Assembly (NCBI RefSeq): GCF_000715075.1 | Contig: NC_134103.1 | Span: 55,508,230 to 55,572,229, forward strand | DNA from: Nicotiana tabacum | Lineage: Eukaryota > Streptophyta > Magnoliopsida > Solanales > Solanaceae | Direction: 5' to 3' | DNA length: 64,000 nt | Shown here: positions 1-12,265 of the stretch, in pieces | Layout: each line of letters begins with the position of its first letter | Position numbering within the stretch: the stretch's first letter is position 1 | Notes under the pieces: generated by a model | Database searches by the model: none | What the model was told of the DNA's origin: nothing | What the model saw: the letters and a program-made list of their open reading frames with translations, nothing else | Translations under genes and position numbers: made by a program

Positions 1-2673
1 CAGTTGAACAAGGTAACTATTAAGAATAAGTATCCACTTCCAAGGATCGATGACTTGTTTGATCAGTTGCAGGGAGCTAGATGCTTTTCCAAGATTGATT
101 TGAGGTCGGGGTACCACCAGGTCAGAGTTCGGGAAAAAGATATTCCGAAGACAGCCTTCAGGACCCGATATGGCCACTTCGAGTTCCTTGTCATGTCCTT
201 CGGGTTGACTAATGCACCCGCTGTATTTATGGACTTGATGAATAGCCTATTCCGGCCATTTTTAGATCTGTTCGTGATAGTATTTATTGATGATATTCTG
301 GTTTATTCCCGTTCAGAGGATGAGCATGCGGACCACCTGCGAGCGGTACTCCAAACCCTCCGTGATCGTAAGTTGTATGCTAAGTTTTCTAAATGTGAGT
401 TCTGGTTGAAGTCTGTAGCATTCTTGGGGCATATTGTATCAGATGAAGGGATAAAGGTGGACACTCAGAAGATTGAGGCCATGAAATCTTGGCCTAGACC
501 TACCACTCCGACAGAGGTTCGTAGCTTTCTAGGCTTAGCAGGATACTATCGGAGGTTCGTAGAGGGTTTTTCTTCCCTTTCGGCACCATTGACGAAGTTG
601 ACACAGAAAGAAACTAAGTTTCAATGGACAGAGGCTTGTGAGCGGAGTTTCCAAGAGCTTAAGAACAAGTTGACCTCAGCTCCAGTTCTAACACTTCCAG
701 AGGGTCTAGAGGGTTATGCCGTGTATTGTGATGCATCAGGTGTCGGGTTAGGATGTGTCCTGATGCAACATGGGAAGGTAATTGCATATGCTTCAAGGCA
801 GTTGAGGAAGCACGAGAGGAATTATCCGACCCACGACCTCGAGTTAGCTGCGGTTGTCCATGCACTTAAGATATGGCGGCATTATTTATATGGTGTTCAT
901 GTTGATATATTTACTGATCATAAAAGCCTACAATATATTTTCAAGCAGAAAGAGTTGAATTTGCGACAGAGGTGATGGCTTGAGTTATTGAAAGATTACG
1001 ATGTTAACATTCTCTACCATCCAGGGAAAGCTAATGTTGTAGCAGATGCCTTAAGTCGCCGATCTATGGGTAGCTTAGCACATGTAGAGCCCGAGAAAAG
1101 ACAATTAGCTAGAGATATTCATCAATTGGCTTCGTTGGGGGTTCGGTTAGTAGATTCTGAGGATGGTGGAGTTGTAATCCAAAACACTGCAAAATCATCC
1201 CTCATAGCTGAAGTCAAGGAAAGGCAGTACGAGGACCCAGAGTTGGTCGAGTTGAGAGAGCGAGTTCCGCAGCAGAAGAAGCCATTGTTAGAGCTCAAGG
1301 GAGATGGGGTTCTCAGATACAAGGGTCGTTTGTGTGTTCCAGATGTAGCAGGGCTACGAGACAGGATTATGTCAGAGGCACATTATTCATGGTATTCCAT
1401 CCACCCTGGATCGACGAAGATGTATCATGACATTAAGGATATGTACTGGTGGAATGATATGAAGAAGAACATTGCTGAGTTTGTCGCCCAATGTACTAGT
1501 TGCCAGCAAGTGAAGGTAGAACACCAGAAGCCCGGAGGGCTAATGCAGACTATAGAGATCCCGACATGGAAATGGGAGGCGATAAACATGGACTTTATCA
1601 TGGGTTTACCTCGTTCTAATCGTAAGTTCGATTCCATATGGGTGATAGTCGATAGGCTCACGAAATCAGCTCACTTCCTACCGGTCAGATCTACATATAC
1701 AGCAGAAGATTATGCAAAGTTATATATTAAGGAGATAGTGCGGCTACACGGAGTACCAGTTTCTATTATATCTGACCGTGGGGCTCAGTTTACAGCACAT
1801 TTTTGGAGGTCATTTCAGAGAGGTCTAGGGACTCAGGTGAATCTCAGCACAGCTTTTCATCCACAGACTGATGGACAAGCCGAGCGCACAATTCAGACGC
1901 TCGAGGATATGTTACGAGTATGTGTGTTGGATTTTAAAAGAAGTTGGGATGAACATCTACCTCTTATCGAGTTTGCATATAATAACAGTTACCACTCCAG
2001 TATCCAGATGGCTCCATACGAGGCTTTGTATGGGCGTAAGTGCAGATCTCCTATAGGGTGGTTTGATGTTGGTGAATCTAGGTTACATGGGCCAGACCTG
2101 GTTCAGCAGGCCATAGAGAAAGTAAAGGTTATCCGGGAGCGACTGTTGACAGCTCAGAGTCGTCAGAAGTCATATTTTGACGTGCGGCGACGAGACTTAG
2201 AGTTCAGGATTAATGACTGGGTATTCTTAAAGGTATCACCTATGAAGGGCGTGATGAGGTTTGGCAAGAAAGGAAAGCTTAGCCCACGGTATATTGGGCC
2301 TTATAGGATCATTCGGAGAGTGGGCCAACTAGCTTATGAGTTAGAGTTGCCCTCAGAATTGGAGTCTGTCCATCCGGTTTTTCACGTATCTATGCTACGG
2401 AAGTGCATTGGCGATCCTACCCGAGTGGTGCCCACGGATGATGTACAGATTACAGAGGACTTGTCATACGAGGAAATTCCAGTTGCCATCCTAGACCGAC
2501 AAATCCACAATCTACGAAATAAGGAGGTAGCTTCCGTAAAGGTTTTATGGAGGAGCAAAGATGTAGAAGAGATGACGTGGGAATCGGAGGAAGAAATGAA
2601 GTCTAAATACCCCCACCTATTTCAAAATGAAGATATGGTTCGAGATGGGACGCTACAACATAGCTCTATGTAG
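1..2673 (+). pseudogene. Pol polyprotein of element A: RT, RNase H, integrase, chromodomain
   Basis: Copies element RNA into DNA and integrates it. One frame runs from base 1 to a TAG at 2671-2673, broken by a single TGA at 973-975. RT is entered at [18 protein letters not shown] and holds the catalytic FIDDILVYS near 283-309. RNase H shows YCDAS near 727, [12 protein letters not shown] near 832 and [11 protein letters not shown] near 911. Integrase has an HHCC zinc finger (about 1381-1506), then DFIMGLP, ISDRG and the TDGQAERT segment (about 1590-1900), then the GPYRII motif near 2296. The tail VKVLWRSKDVEEMTWESE (about 2540-2600) resembles the Tekay/Del chromodomain. Element B has CGA where this copy has TGA, so the stop is a C-to-T change at a CpG. 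This is the best preserved pol in the window; one base separates it from an open frame over the part visible. Confidence 0.92.
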
Positions 2674-2903
2674 GCTAGCAGGTCATCAGGTAAGCTTTTA
2701 TTTTTCACTTTCAATATTTATGATTTACGGTCGGTGAGGCAAATTGCTGCTATTTATAAAGATTGGCCATGTGTGGCATGCATAGTATGTTTCTGGCTAC
2801 GTGCAGGTTGGTTTTAACCTAGTGTACGAAGGATACTCTGGAAAAAGTTTCCAAAGTCTCCAAGAGTAAACATTCGAGGACGAATGTTCCCAAGGGGGAG
2901 TGA
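2674..2903 (+). other. 3' untranslated stretch and polypurine tract of element A
   Basis: Non-coding stretch between the pol stop and the LTR. It ends with the purine run AAGGGGGAG (2892-2900), three bases before the LTR, the expected plus-strand DNA primer. Element B has the same stretch, but its pol stop has changed (TAG to AAG) so its frame runs on through it. Confidence 0.85.
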
Positions 2904-5432
2904 TGTTACACCCTATATTTTCGTATGTAAAAATGCGTCGTAAGCAAACTAATGTAGGACAAAAAAATGAGATAATATTTAAAAGTATATAAAGTAAGTT
3001 AATCATGTTACCTCTGAGGTTACAAATATTGAAGATCATGAACAACAAGTACAAAGAGGGTTGGACAGTTCAGAAGCTAAAGCAATTAAATAAAACAATG
3101 TTTCATCGAAAGTCGACAAGTTGGGAATGTTATAACATGTACCTTTGGGGTGAGACTAGGGTGATTAACATGATAAAGAGATTATGTTATGATTTATATT
3201 AGTCGTATTACATCCGTGTGTTATGTTTTTAAGTCAAGCGAGTTGTGGAACAAAAGTCGATGAAAGTCATCACAAGTTACAGTCATAAGTTTTACTGAAA
3301 CTTTGGGTCAAATATAACTGCAATTTTCTCCCAATATACTTAGAGTTATGGTGTGTTCCACCCATCAAATTAAAGATCTATGAGTCTATTTTCCAACGCA
3401 TTAAACCATTTGTCAATACGACATCGGAGTAGAGAGATATGTGCATTTTTGCGATACTGCGCAAGCTGCTAGGTGACAAGTAGGTGTGTCACCTACTTGC
3501 TTAAATGAAAGCCCAAAAATGGGCCATTTCGGGTCGTCCAAAGAGGCCTTTTAAGGGCCTATTTTCTTCATATATTAGACTTAAAATAGAGCATAATAAC
3601 CAGACATAAGCTCTGCAAAGAATCCTCCCAAAAATTTCCCACAAACCCTAATTGATTTTCTCTCCCTTTCAAGTTCCAATTGGAGGTAAAACTTAGAGTT
3701 TGAAGAACCAAGATAGGAGCTGAGTTATCCAACAAATAAGGTGAGTTTACTGCTCTCTTTCATCCATTTTTTTCTTCTGTAAATTCATGGTAAGTCGTTC
3801 TATACTTGTAAGAACTCACGGGATGGTGATCGGAAGCCGTGAGTTCGAGTTATTCACTTGTAGCGGACTGTTTTGTAGACTGTTTTGTGTTGCTGTTGGG
3901 CTGCGTGTTTTATTACTATTTTGTGGAGTTTTGGAGGAGGAAGGGGGTTTATAAACACCATATAAATGTAGGGTGGTTGGCTGGTCGTTCGTCATAACAT
4001 TTTCGGGTCGTTTGACACTACTACGGTGGTCGTTTTGTGTACGAAGAGATTGGGGTGTGTTGGGCTGTTTTGTAGTATTTGATGGTGTATATAGGGCTGG
4101 AAAATGATGTATATATGTTGTTATTGTTCTGTCCTTGTATTGTTGGTGTTATCTTGAAGTTGGAGGAAGGGCATATTATAGGGGAGATGCTGCCCATTTT
4201 AATACAAAATAGGTTTGTCGTTCGTTGTGCGATAGTTGTACCTTTCGTAACTTAACGATAGTATTATTATCATTCTTGTAGATTAAGGTGCGAAGAGGTG
4301 AGTTCAACTTGGTGATTGAAAAGATTGTGATAAGGTATGTTAAGGCTAAGCCTTCCTTCATTTTGGCATGATCTCGTAGCTACATGTGTTAGTAATGAGA
4401 CAAAAAGAGAAGTTCATATTCATGAATTTATTCACACTATTCTAGTCTCATAAGTTACAATATTATTCCTTATCGAGACTCTATATTCAATTTTAGTATT
4501 GTCTTCTTCCAGTCAAGAGAGCAGCAAGCCTATATATACAGTATTACAGTATTTTCATTACCATCGAGCTATAATCGATGGGCAGGCCCCTATTGGGCAA
4601 CCTCTGATCAGATGGAAAGTTATATACCGAGCCTACTGTGGCCGAGCGCCTATGAGCGAGCCCAGCATGGTCGAGATACATAGCCTAGTATGGCCGAGCG
4701 CCTATAAGCGAGCCTACTATGGCAGAGCAGTTATATATACCGAGCCTTATAAGGCCGTACAATTATTTTACTTACTATATTGAAGGAGTTGAGTCAGTAT
4801 CAGCAGGTAAGTATATCTCCAGATCATCTTTGACTCCCAGTTAATTTCAGTTATCATATTATCAGTTCAGTTTCAGATTTCAGTTATTTTATTGCCTTAC
4901 ATACTCGGTACATTATTTCGTACTGATGTCCCTTTTTTGGGGGCGCTGCATTTCATGCGTGCAGGTTCAGACAGACAGATGGGTAGACCTCCTCAGTAGG
5001 TGTTTTCCGAGTTCCGCCTGATCGGTAAGCTCCACATCTTTCGGAGTTGCCAGGACTAGAGTTTTGTGTACATCTTATGTATATCTGTATATATGTTATG
5101 GGTAGGTCAGGGCCCTGTTCCGATCACAGTACATCTATCAGTAGAGGCTTGTAGGCATATCCTGTTGGTTAGTGCATTATGTTGGGTTTGTATAAATTGG
5201 TGGTTTGTCAGCTGTAGTAGCTATGACGGCCTTGTCGGCCTAGCTTTATATTGATATTTAGTTAGTGCTAGTTTCCATTCAGTTTTATATTTTGCTTCGC
5301 ATATTGTCTTGCAAGGTGGCCCCATGGCCAAAGTATGACATTATGTGTTCAGAGTCCCTTAGTCGCAATTTGGTACGCCAGGTTAGGTGAGGCACGGGGT
5401 GCTTGTCTCGCTCCTAGGTTCGGGGCGTGACA
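2904..5432 (+). repeat. 3' LTR of element A (2529 bp)
   Basis: Starts TGTTACACCC and ends GGGGCGTGACA, giving the TG..CA ends of an LTR, and is collinear with both LTRs of element B. Inside, in order: a TATA-like run TATATATA (4531-4538), a short-repeat block built on GGCCGAGCGCCTATGAGCGAGCC variants (about 4630-4745), a splice-donor-like CAGGTAAGTAT (4804-4814), and a module with GTACTGATGTCCC, CGCTGCATTTCATG and GCAGGTTCAG (about 4920-4970) found in other LTR families here. It differs more from B's LTRs than those do from each other. Confidence 0.92.
4531..4538 (+). promoter_or_regulatory. TATA-like sequence in LTR A
   Basis: TATATATA run about 900 bases before the LTR end, at the same place as the longer TATA runs in both LTRs of element B. 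A promoter role is inferred; no transcript start can be read from sequence. Confidence 0.45.
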
Positions 5433-5470
5433 CAAATAATCTTCAGGCACTCGTTTAATTTCCTGTGAAC

Positions 5471-6591
5471 ATGGTAGAGGAGCAACACATGGCTGTTCAG
5501 GAGGTGGCGATGCCCAGCATAGCTAATGTTACCTCCAGCATTGTGAAGCCCAGAATCACTGGGCACTTTGAGCTGAAACAGAGCATGATCCAGCTACTTC
5601 ATGCGAATGGGCAGTTTATGGGTCTTCCACACGAGGATCCATAACAGCATATCCTGAACTTCTTGGAAATTAGTGATACGTACATCACTAACGGGGTCAC
5701 TCCAGACTATGTAAGCCTCACGCTTTTCCCACTCTCTCTGTTGGGTGAAGCAAAGCGATGGCTAAAGACAGAACCAACTAATTCTATTACATCATGGAAT
5801 GATTTGGCAAGGAAATTTCTAGCAAGGTTCTTCCCTTCAGGCAAAACTGCAAAGATCAGAAGTGAGATAGTCGCTTTCAAACAGAAAGCGGGATAGTCTC
5901 TATACTCAGCTTGGTAGAGGTTCAAGGGGCTGCTCAGAGATTGTCCTCATCATAATCAAACAAACGAAGTGTTAGCTCACACTTTCATAGAAGGGCTATA
6001 TCCCGAGATAAAAATTATGGTAGATGTTGCAACTGGAGGTCAAGTGTTGGAGAAAAGCTTTGACGAGATATATGCATTATTGAATAAATTCTCCAAAAGC
6101 AATTCAGATTCGCAAGGAGAAATGGGCATACACACGGTGTAAAAATCTATAGGGGTTCTCAAGGTAGATGTCGTCTTGGCATTATCAGCGCAAATTTCTA
6201 CATTGATTAACCAAGTCAATCAGATGACCTTAGTTATTAATAAGCAACAAGCTCAACCAGTGCAATAGGTTCAAGTGTTTTGTGAAGTATGTGGAGAGGG
6301 TCACACGAGCGACTTATGCCCAGTTAATCCAGAGTCTGTCTGCTTTGTGGGTAATGCAAATATGGGCCAGACAAACCAATATAGGAATACTTACAATCCC
6401 AACTAGAGGAACCACCCAAACTTCTCTTGGGGTGGAAATCAAGGTTCTCAAAATTAATACCGACCACAAGCACCTCAACAACAATATAGACCACCTCAGG
6501 CTGAACAATATGCAAACTCAACAAATCACATTGAGGAAATGATGAAGAAATTGATGGCTGACCAACAATACATAGCTTTTCAAACAAATTA
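5471..6591 (+). pseudogene. Athila-like gag relic
   Basis: Capsid-type gag of another Ty3/gypsy lineage. From ATG at 5471 one frame runs to about 6591 without a frameshift, but with about eight stop codons; TAA at 5642 and TAG at 5894 look like changed CAA and CAG. Recognisable parts: LSLLGEAKRWLKTEP with FLARFFP (about 5725-5835), the ATGGQVLEKS...LLNK stretch (about 6028-6090), a zinc-knuckle-like CEVCGEGHTSDLCP (about 6281-6322), and an Asn/Gln-rich NTYNP...HPNFSWGGNQ segment (about 6385-6445) typical of Athila gag. It starts 39 bases after LTR A, so A probably inserted just upstream of this gag. Its 3' end is cut at about 6592, where minus-strand element C begins. Confidence 0.8.
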
Positions 6592-6592
6592 G

Positions 6593-9356
6593 GGTACTTC
6601 TTCTTCATATTTTCCTCGGCCTCCCAAGTGCCCTCTTCCACTTGTTGGTTTCGCCATAGCACTTTCACGGAGGCAATTTCTTTATTTCTCAGCTTTTGAA
6701 CTTGCCTATCAATAATGGTAACTGGAATATCTTCATAAGTCAATTCCTCATTAACCTCAATAGTCTCTACCGGAACAATGAGTGCAGGGTCTCCAACTAC
6801 CTTCTTCAACATAGACACAGGAAACACCAGGTGCACTAAGGACATCTCTAGAGGTAGCTCAAGCTTGTAAGCCACCTGACCAATCCTCTGAATGATTCTA
6901 TACGGTCCGACATACCTTGGATTCAATTTCCCTTTCTTACCAAAGCACATTATACCCTCCATGGGGGAAACCTTCAAGAATACCCAATCATCCTCTTGGA
7001 ACTCATCACTACGACGTTCATCCGAATAGGACTTCTGATGACTTTAGGCAGTTTTCAATCGTTCCTTAATGATCTTAACCTTCTCCATAGCCTGATGCAT
7101 GAGGTATGTCCCTATCAACTCCGCTTCCCCAATCTCAAACCACCCAATGGGAGATCTACACCTCCTACCATATAGAGCCTCGAATGGCGCCATCTAAATG
7201 CTAGCATGATTACTGTTGTTGTAGGCAAATTCTATGAGAGGAAAATGATCATCCCAACTACCCTTGAAGTCAAGAACACAAGCACGCAACATATCCTCAA
7301 GTGTCTGAATAGTCTGCTCAGCTTGCCCATCGGTTTGTGGATGGAAGGCTTTACTAAGATTCACCTGAGTACCCAAACCTTGCTGAAATTTCCTCCAAAA
7401 GTTAGCTATGAATTGTGCCCCTCGATCTGAGATGATAAAAATCGGAGTGCCATGCAACTTGACTATTTCCTTGATATACAACTGAGAATATTGTTCCGCT
7501 ATGTTGGTAGCCTTAACAGGTAAGAAGTGTGTTGATTTCGTGAGTCGATCCAAAATCACCCAAATCGAGTCGAACATGCGAGAAGTGTGAGGTAGTCCTA
7601 CCACAAATTCCATATTGATCATCTTCCACTTTCACATTGGAATCTCGATGTTCTGTGCCAACCCACCGGGCCGTTAGTGTTCGGTCTTCACTTACTGACA
7701 ATTTGGATATCTTGCCATAAAGTCTCCTATATTCCTTTTCATATCATTCCACCAGTAGACTTCCTTAAGATCATGATACATCTTTGTAAATCTTGGGTGC
7801 ACGGAATACCTAGAAGTGTGAGCCTTGGTCATGATTCTTTCCTGGAGACCATCTACATTTGGAACACATAACTACCCTTGGTACCTCAGTGTACCATCAT
7901 ACATGCCAAGGGAAAAGGCCGTGGTCTTATGTTCATGAATCCCCTCTTTTAACTGCACCAACAATGGATCGTTGTATTGCTTCTCCTTGACCTCCACAAC
8001 AAACGATGATTCAGCCCTATTTTGCACAATCACCCCTCCTTCACTGGAGTCCGCAAGGAGAACTCCCAAACTAGCCAACTGATGAACCTCCTTGGCCAAC
8101 GGCCTTTGATATGCCTTCAAGTGATCCAAACTATCCATAGATTTAGAGCATCTGCCACAACATTAGCCTTTCCTGGATGATATAGGATATCGATGTCGTA
8201 GTCCTTGAGTAACTCAATCCATCTTCTTTGCCTCATATTCAATTCCTTCCATTTGAAAATATATTTAAGGCTCTTATCATCCGTGAATATATACAAATAA
8301 TGATGCCAAATCATCAATGCAAATACCACCGTCGTAAGCTCTAAGTCATGTGTTGGATAGTTCTTCTCATGATTCTTGAGTTTCCTACAGGCGTAAGTGA
8401 TCAATTTGCCATGTTGCATCAATACACACCCAAGTCCAATCCTTGAAGCATTGAAATATACCATAAACCCATATGTACCCTCTGGTAGGGTCAACACATG
8501 TGCCGTAGTCAATCTTGATTTCAACTCTTGAAAGATCTTTTCATAATCAACTACAAATCTCTGTTGGAGATATAGGTCTAGGCCAATTCTTCATCGCTGC
8601 AATCTTCTGAGGGTCAACCTTAATTCCTTCTCAAGAGACAACATAACCCAAGAATGTGATGGATTCAAGCCAAAATTCACACTTCGAAAACTTTGCATAC
8701 AACTTGTGCTGATATAGAGTCTGCAAAACTGCCCTGAGATGATCGACGTGGTCCTCTCTACTTCGTGAATTTACAAGAATATCGCCAATGAACACTATCA
8801 CAAAGGAGTCAAAAAAAAGGCTTGAAGACTCGATTTATAAGATCCATGAAAGCTGTCGGGGCATTTGTTAACCCAAAAGACATTACCAGAAATTCGAAGT
8901 GCCCATATCGGGTCCTGAAAGCATTTTTTGGAATATCCTATTCCCTGATCTTCAATTGGTGATACCCTGATCTTAGGTCAATCTTAGAGAAATACTTAAC
9001 ACCCTTCAACTAATCGAACAAGTCATTTATCCTTGGTAGTGGGTACTTAGTTTTTATTGTGACCTTGTTGAGCTGCCGATAGTCTATACACATCCTTAGT
9101 GACCCATATTTCTTCCTTACAAAGAAAAGTTGTCCGCCCCAAGGCAACATACTCGACCGGATAAAACCCTTCTCTAACAAATCATTTAATTGTTCCTCTA
9201 GTTCCTTCAATTTTGCCGGTGCCATTCTATAAGGTGGAATAGATATATGTTGTGTGTCTAGCATCACATCAATCTCTCGGTCTGGTGGAATCCCAGGGAG
9301 CTCATTAGGAAAGACCTCCGAAAATTCATTCATAACTGGCACGGACTCGAATGTAG
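6593..9356 (-). pseudogene. Pol of element C: RT, RNase H, integrase, chromodomain
   Basis: Reads right to left. Protease-RT linker and the RT start ([40 protein letters not shown]) are at 9235-9010, then RT (to about 8530), RNase H (about 8510-8120), linker (8138-7872), integrase core with ISDRGAQF and HPQTDGQAEQTIQ (7622-7194) and the GPYRII-chromodomain tail (6977-6593). The RT catalytic motif reads FIGDILV at 8775-8792, so the first Asp of the usual Asp-Asp pair is Gly and polymerase activity should be lost. Stops (for example TAG for CAG near 9010) and at least two frameshifts (around 8525-9000 and 8120-8140) are present. The last readable residues are the chromodomain end, cut at 6593. 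Confidence 0.85.
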
Positions 9357-9361
9357 GTGTC

Positions 9362-12260
9362 TGTAAGGCCCCGTAAACTTTCACCAAGGGATTCAAGTTT
9401 TGTGGTGCCGAGGTAGGGTGATGTGTACGGACTTTTTGTGTTGAAGAATGCACTGAGGAGTTGATGGAAATTTTGGCTGAAGAAGGCGATTATGTGGTCA
9501 TTTTCATGACCATAGAACCACTCCGCTGGCCGCGTACCTATCGTAGAGTTGAGCAAAAAAATGGTTGAATTGTGAAGGTCATTTTGCGGCCAATTCTAGG
9601 ATCGCATATCCATTTTGCGGTCCGCATTTTCCATTACAGATTTGGCATAAAGAATTTCGTTGGGTGATTCTGTGGTCCACTCTGTGGCTGCAAAAGTGGT
9701 TTGAGGACCGCAGACCGGTCCAGACCAGCCCAGTTCTTGGCATCATTTTCGCGGCCTATTTTGCGGGCTGCACATCTGTTATGCGGTCCATTCTGCGACC
9801 ATAGACCTGAATTCGAAGGGTCCATTTTTCTATTTTTATAACCCGACCCTATTTTGATAAATAGCCTTAGGGGCTCATTTTGAAGCAAATGTATGATGAT
9901 TTTAGAGAGAGGTAAGAGTATTTTAGAGAGAGAAGGAAGAAATCAGTCATTCTAATCACCCATTCTTGCACCAATCTTCAAGAATCAAGGAACCCAATCA
10001 CTAGATTATCATCTATCCGGGTAAGTCCTACTCCTAAGCTTTCATGTAAGAGGTTATGAGTTCTAGTATATTGTGGGGGTTGGAAATAGGCCATACATGT
10101 AACAATAGTTTATAGTATGGGGGGATTAATGAACCATTTTTTTTAGTTTCTTGTGGAAATTGGGTGATGGAGGAAGGGATTACCATTGTAGAGCTTTATA
10201 GTCTATTTTGCATACTAGGTGTTTGACAAAATTCCTAAGAAAGTTACACCATGTGAATCCTTCTAATTATTATCAGATTTTCGTTATCTTCCTATAGATT
10301 GTTATTGCTAGAAGTGTTTGGACGTTGTAGTAACTTAAGGAAAGCTCAAACAAGGTATGTTGATTAAACTACTCTCTTAGAATTGAATTCCATGATGTTC
10401 CCGTAAGTTTCAGGTATGGTTGGCTCAAGTTCCTTATTCCCATGTTTCGAGTTGTTCCAAATAAATTTGATTGTCCCGAGTAAGCTAGTGTCGAGAATTA
10501 TGTATTCAAAATGCGTTCCGAATGTTCCTATCACATTATGTTATCCTTTGGGATTGTGTTCAAGAATGATATGTGTATTAAAATATTATGGATTGGGTCG
10601 TGTTTCAAGTGAAAGTCCATTATGCTTAACTTGGAAAGAATACTCCATGCGTCTAAAACTCCAATTATTTATATGTGTACCTAAAGTCTTGATTTGAAAT
10701 GCCTTGTTAATACTCTATAAGGATGCTTGAAAGTGAAAGAAGTAGGTTGGAGATATAAAGTGTGGCCAACGTGCCAAGAATGAAAGTTATACTTGTGGTC
10801 AATGGTGCCTAGGAAATAAAATAATGTGAGAAAGGTTATGAACTAGACTTTGTTTCAAATATTCCAAGCTGACTTCAAAAAATAAATTTGTCTAAAAGCT
10901 TATGTACCCAAGTTATGCCCAAATGTGGCTGTTTTAACTAATGCTATACTTTGTAAGTATTTTCAATGTGTTTTGAGCTCTTATGTCTTCATGAGTTGAA
11001 ATTATGTATTGCCCTTTTTGGGGAAAAGTATTTTAAGAACAAATGATGTGTTACACGTTTATGATTTTAACTTGTGCTTCGATTGCCAATCATTTGACTC
11101 AATTTCTTGGAAAGAAATTCATTGTGTTTAAAGTCTTCATTACTAATAAACCTAAAGTTATGATTTCCAGAATATTATATTTGTTGATATTTATGATGAT
11201 GATCCATGAAAGTAAAGAAATAAAAATGTGGAATATGAAATATAGCCAACGTGCCATGGATGAAGAATCATAAGTATGGCCAAGAGAGCCAAGGAAATAA
11301 TGATGTTTTAAATTGTTGAAAGTACTAACGAAGCTATATATATTAGTTGTGAATTGGAAAGTCAACCCACACAGCATATGTGGGAAGGCGGCCTAGCCGA
11401 TCGGGTGGAGATCGGACTCCATGTTGTACACATGGTGGTACTACTCTTGGCAACACCTTTTTTGCATCACATGTCAAGCCACATTGTTCGTGGGGAGATG
11501 GACCAGCCGATCGGGCGTGATCGGACTCCGTGCTAAAAACACGGTGGTATATCGGTGCTAATGATCTCTCAACCAAAAATATATATTACTTTTGTATTTT
11601 GAAAATTATTATGTTTTAACTGGGCATTTGGATATTGTTGATTGTGGCTTGTTGTTTCTATGGTTTTCCCTTTCTTATATTAGAATTCTACTTTGAAAGA
11701 GGACATTTAGCTTTACATACTAGTACTATTCCATATGTACTAACGTCCCTTTTGACGGGAGCGCTGCATCTTCAATGGATGCAGGTGGTTCGTCAGCGGG
11801 TGGTTTTGATCCTCGTTTGCGGTTACTCTCTATTCAGCAAATTTTGGTGAGCCCTACTATGTTCCGGGCTTCATGTCATTTGACGTTGTACTTTATGTTT
11901 TGAGGTATAGCCGGGGCCTTGTCGCCGGCACTTTCATACTACTTTTCTGTTGTACTTAAAGGCTCCGTAGACAGGTTGTGGGGTGGTGTTTGATATTGGG
12001 AACTAAACTAGTAAGTGTTGGTATTTGGGCAAACATGTTGTTTGTCATATCTATAAACTTGTAATATTTTGGAAATCATAAATGAATATCCTTTAGTAAT
12101 GGAAAAGATTGTGGAACACTTGACCCTTCTTATGTCTGTCTCTTGTACTGGTTCTTATATTGTTAATGGGCAAGGTTGGGTAGAAGGCATCAAGCAGGCT
12201 TGCTTAACCGGGGTATCTCGGTTGAGCTCCGGTCGCGCTCCCCGAGGTCGGGGCATGATA
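9362..12260 (+). repeat. Solo LTR of family G (2899 bp) inside element C
   Basis: Starts TGTAAGGCCCCG and ends GGTCGGGGCATGATA (the final CA has become TA). No internal region is attached: pol of C resumes on both sides. Flanks are GTGTC (9357-9361) and GCATC (12261-12265), a 5-bp target duplication with two mismatches. It aligns with the minus-strand LTR next to C's PBS, so it belongs to the same family as its host. Inside: a block rich in TGCGGTC/TGCGGCC motifs (about 9560-9800), a pair of repeats with GCCGATCGGG and GATCGGACTCC (about 11380-11560), and a GTACTAACGTCCC...GATGCAGG module (about 11735-11790). A solo LTR is normally left by recombination between the two LTRs of one element. 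Confidence 0.88.
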
Positions 12261-12265
12261 GCATC

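Larger units (their letters stand above)
1..5432 (+). mobile_element. Ty3/gypsy element A, 3' part (pol and 3' LTR)
   Basis: The 3' part of a chromodomain-type Ty3/gypsy retrotransposon, cut by the window start inside RT. Order: RT, RNase H, integrase, chromodomain-like tail, purine tract, 3' LTR. Its pol aligns base for base with complete element B under a constant offset (position p here equals p+54359 there), so the two belong to one family. The 5' LTR and gag lie outside the window, so the target duplication cannot be tested; the 3' flank begins CAAAT. Confidence 0.93.

Noticed and set aside
3005..3202. 65-codon open frame present at the same place in LTR A and the 5' LTR of B (49554-49751)
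   Set aside because: It has a stop in the 3' LTR of B (about 57443), no recognisable domain, and its conservation is that of the LTR itself.
6324..6592. Extension of the minus-strand chromodomain frame beyond 6593
   Set aside because: The extra residues are antisense of the plus-strand Athila-like gag; the true chromodomain end is at the junction.
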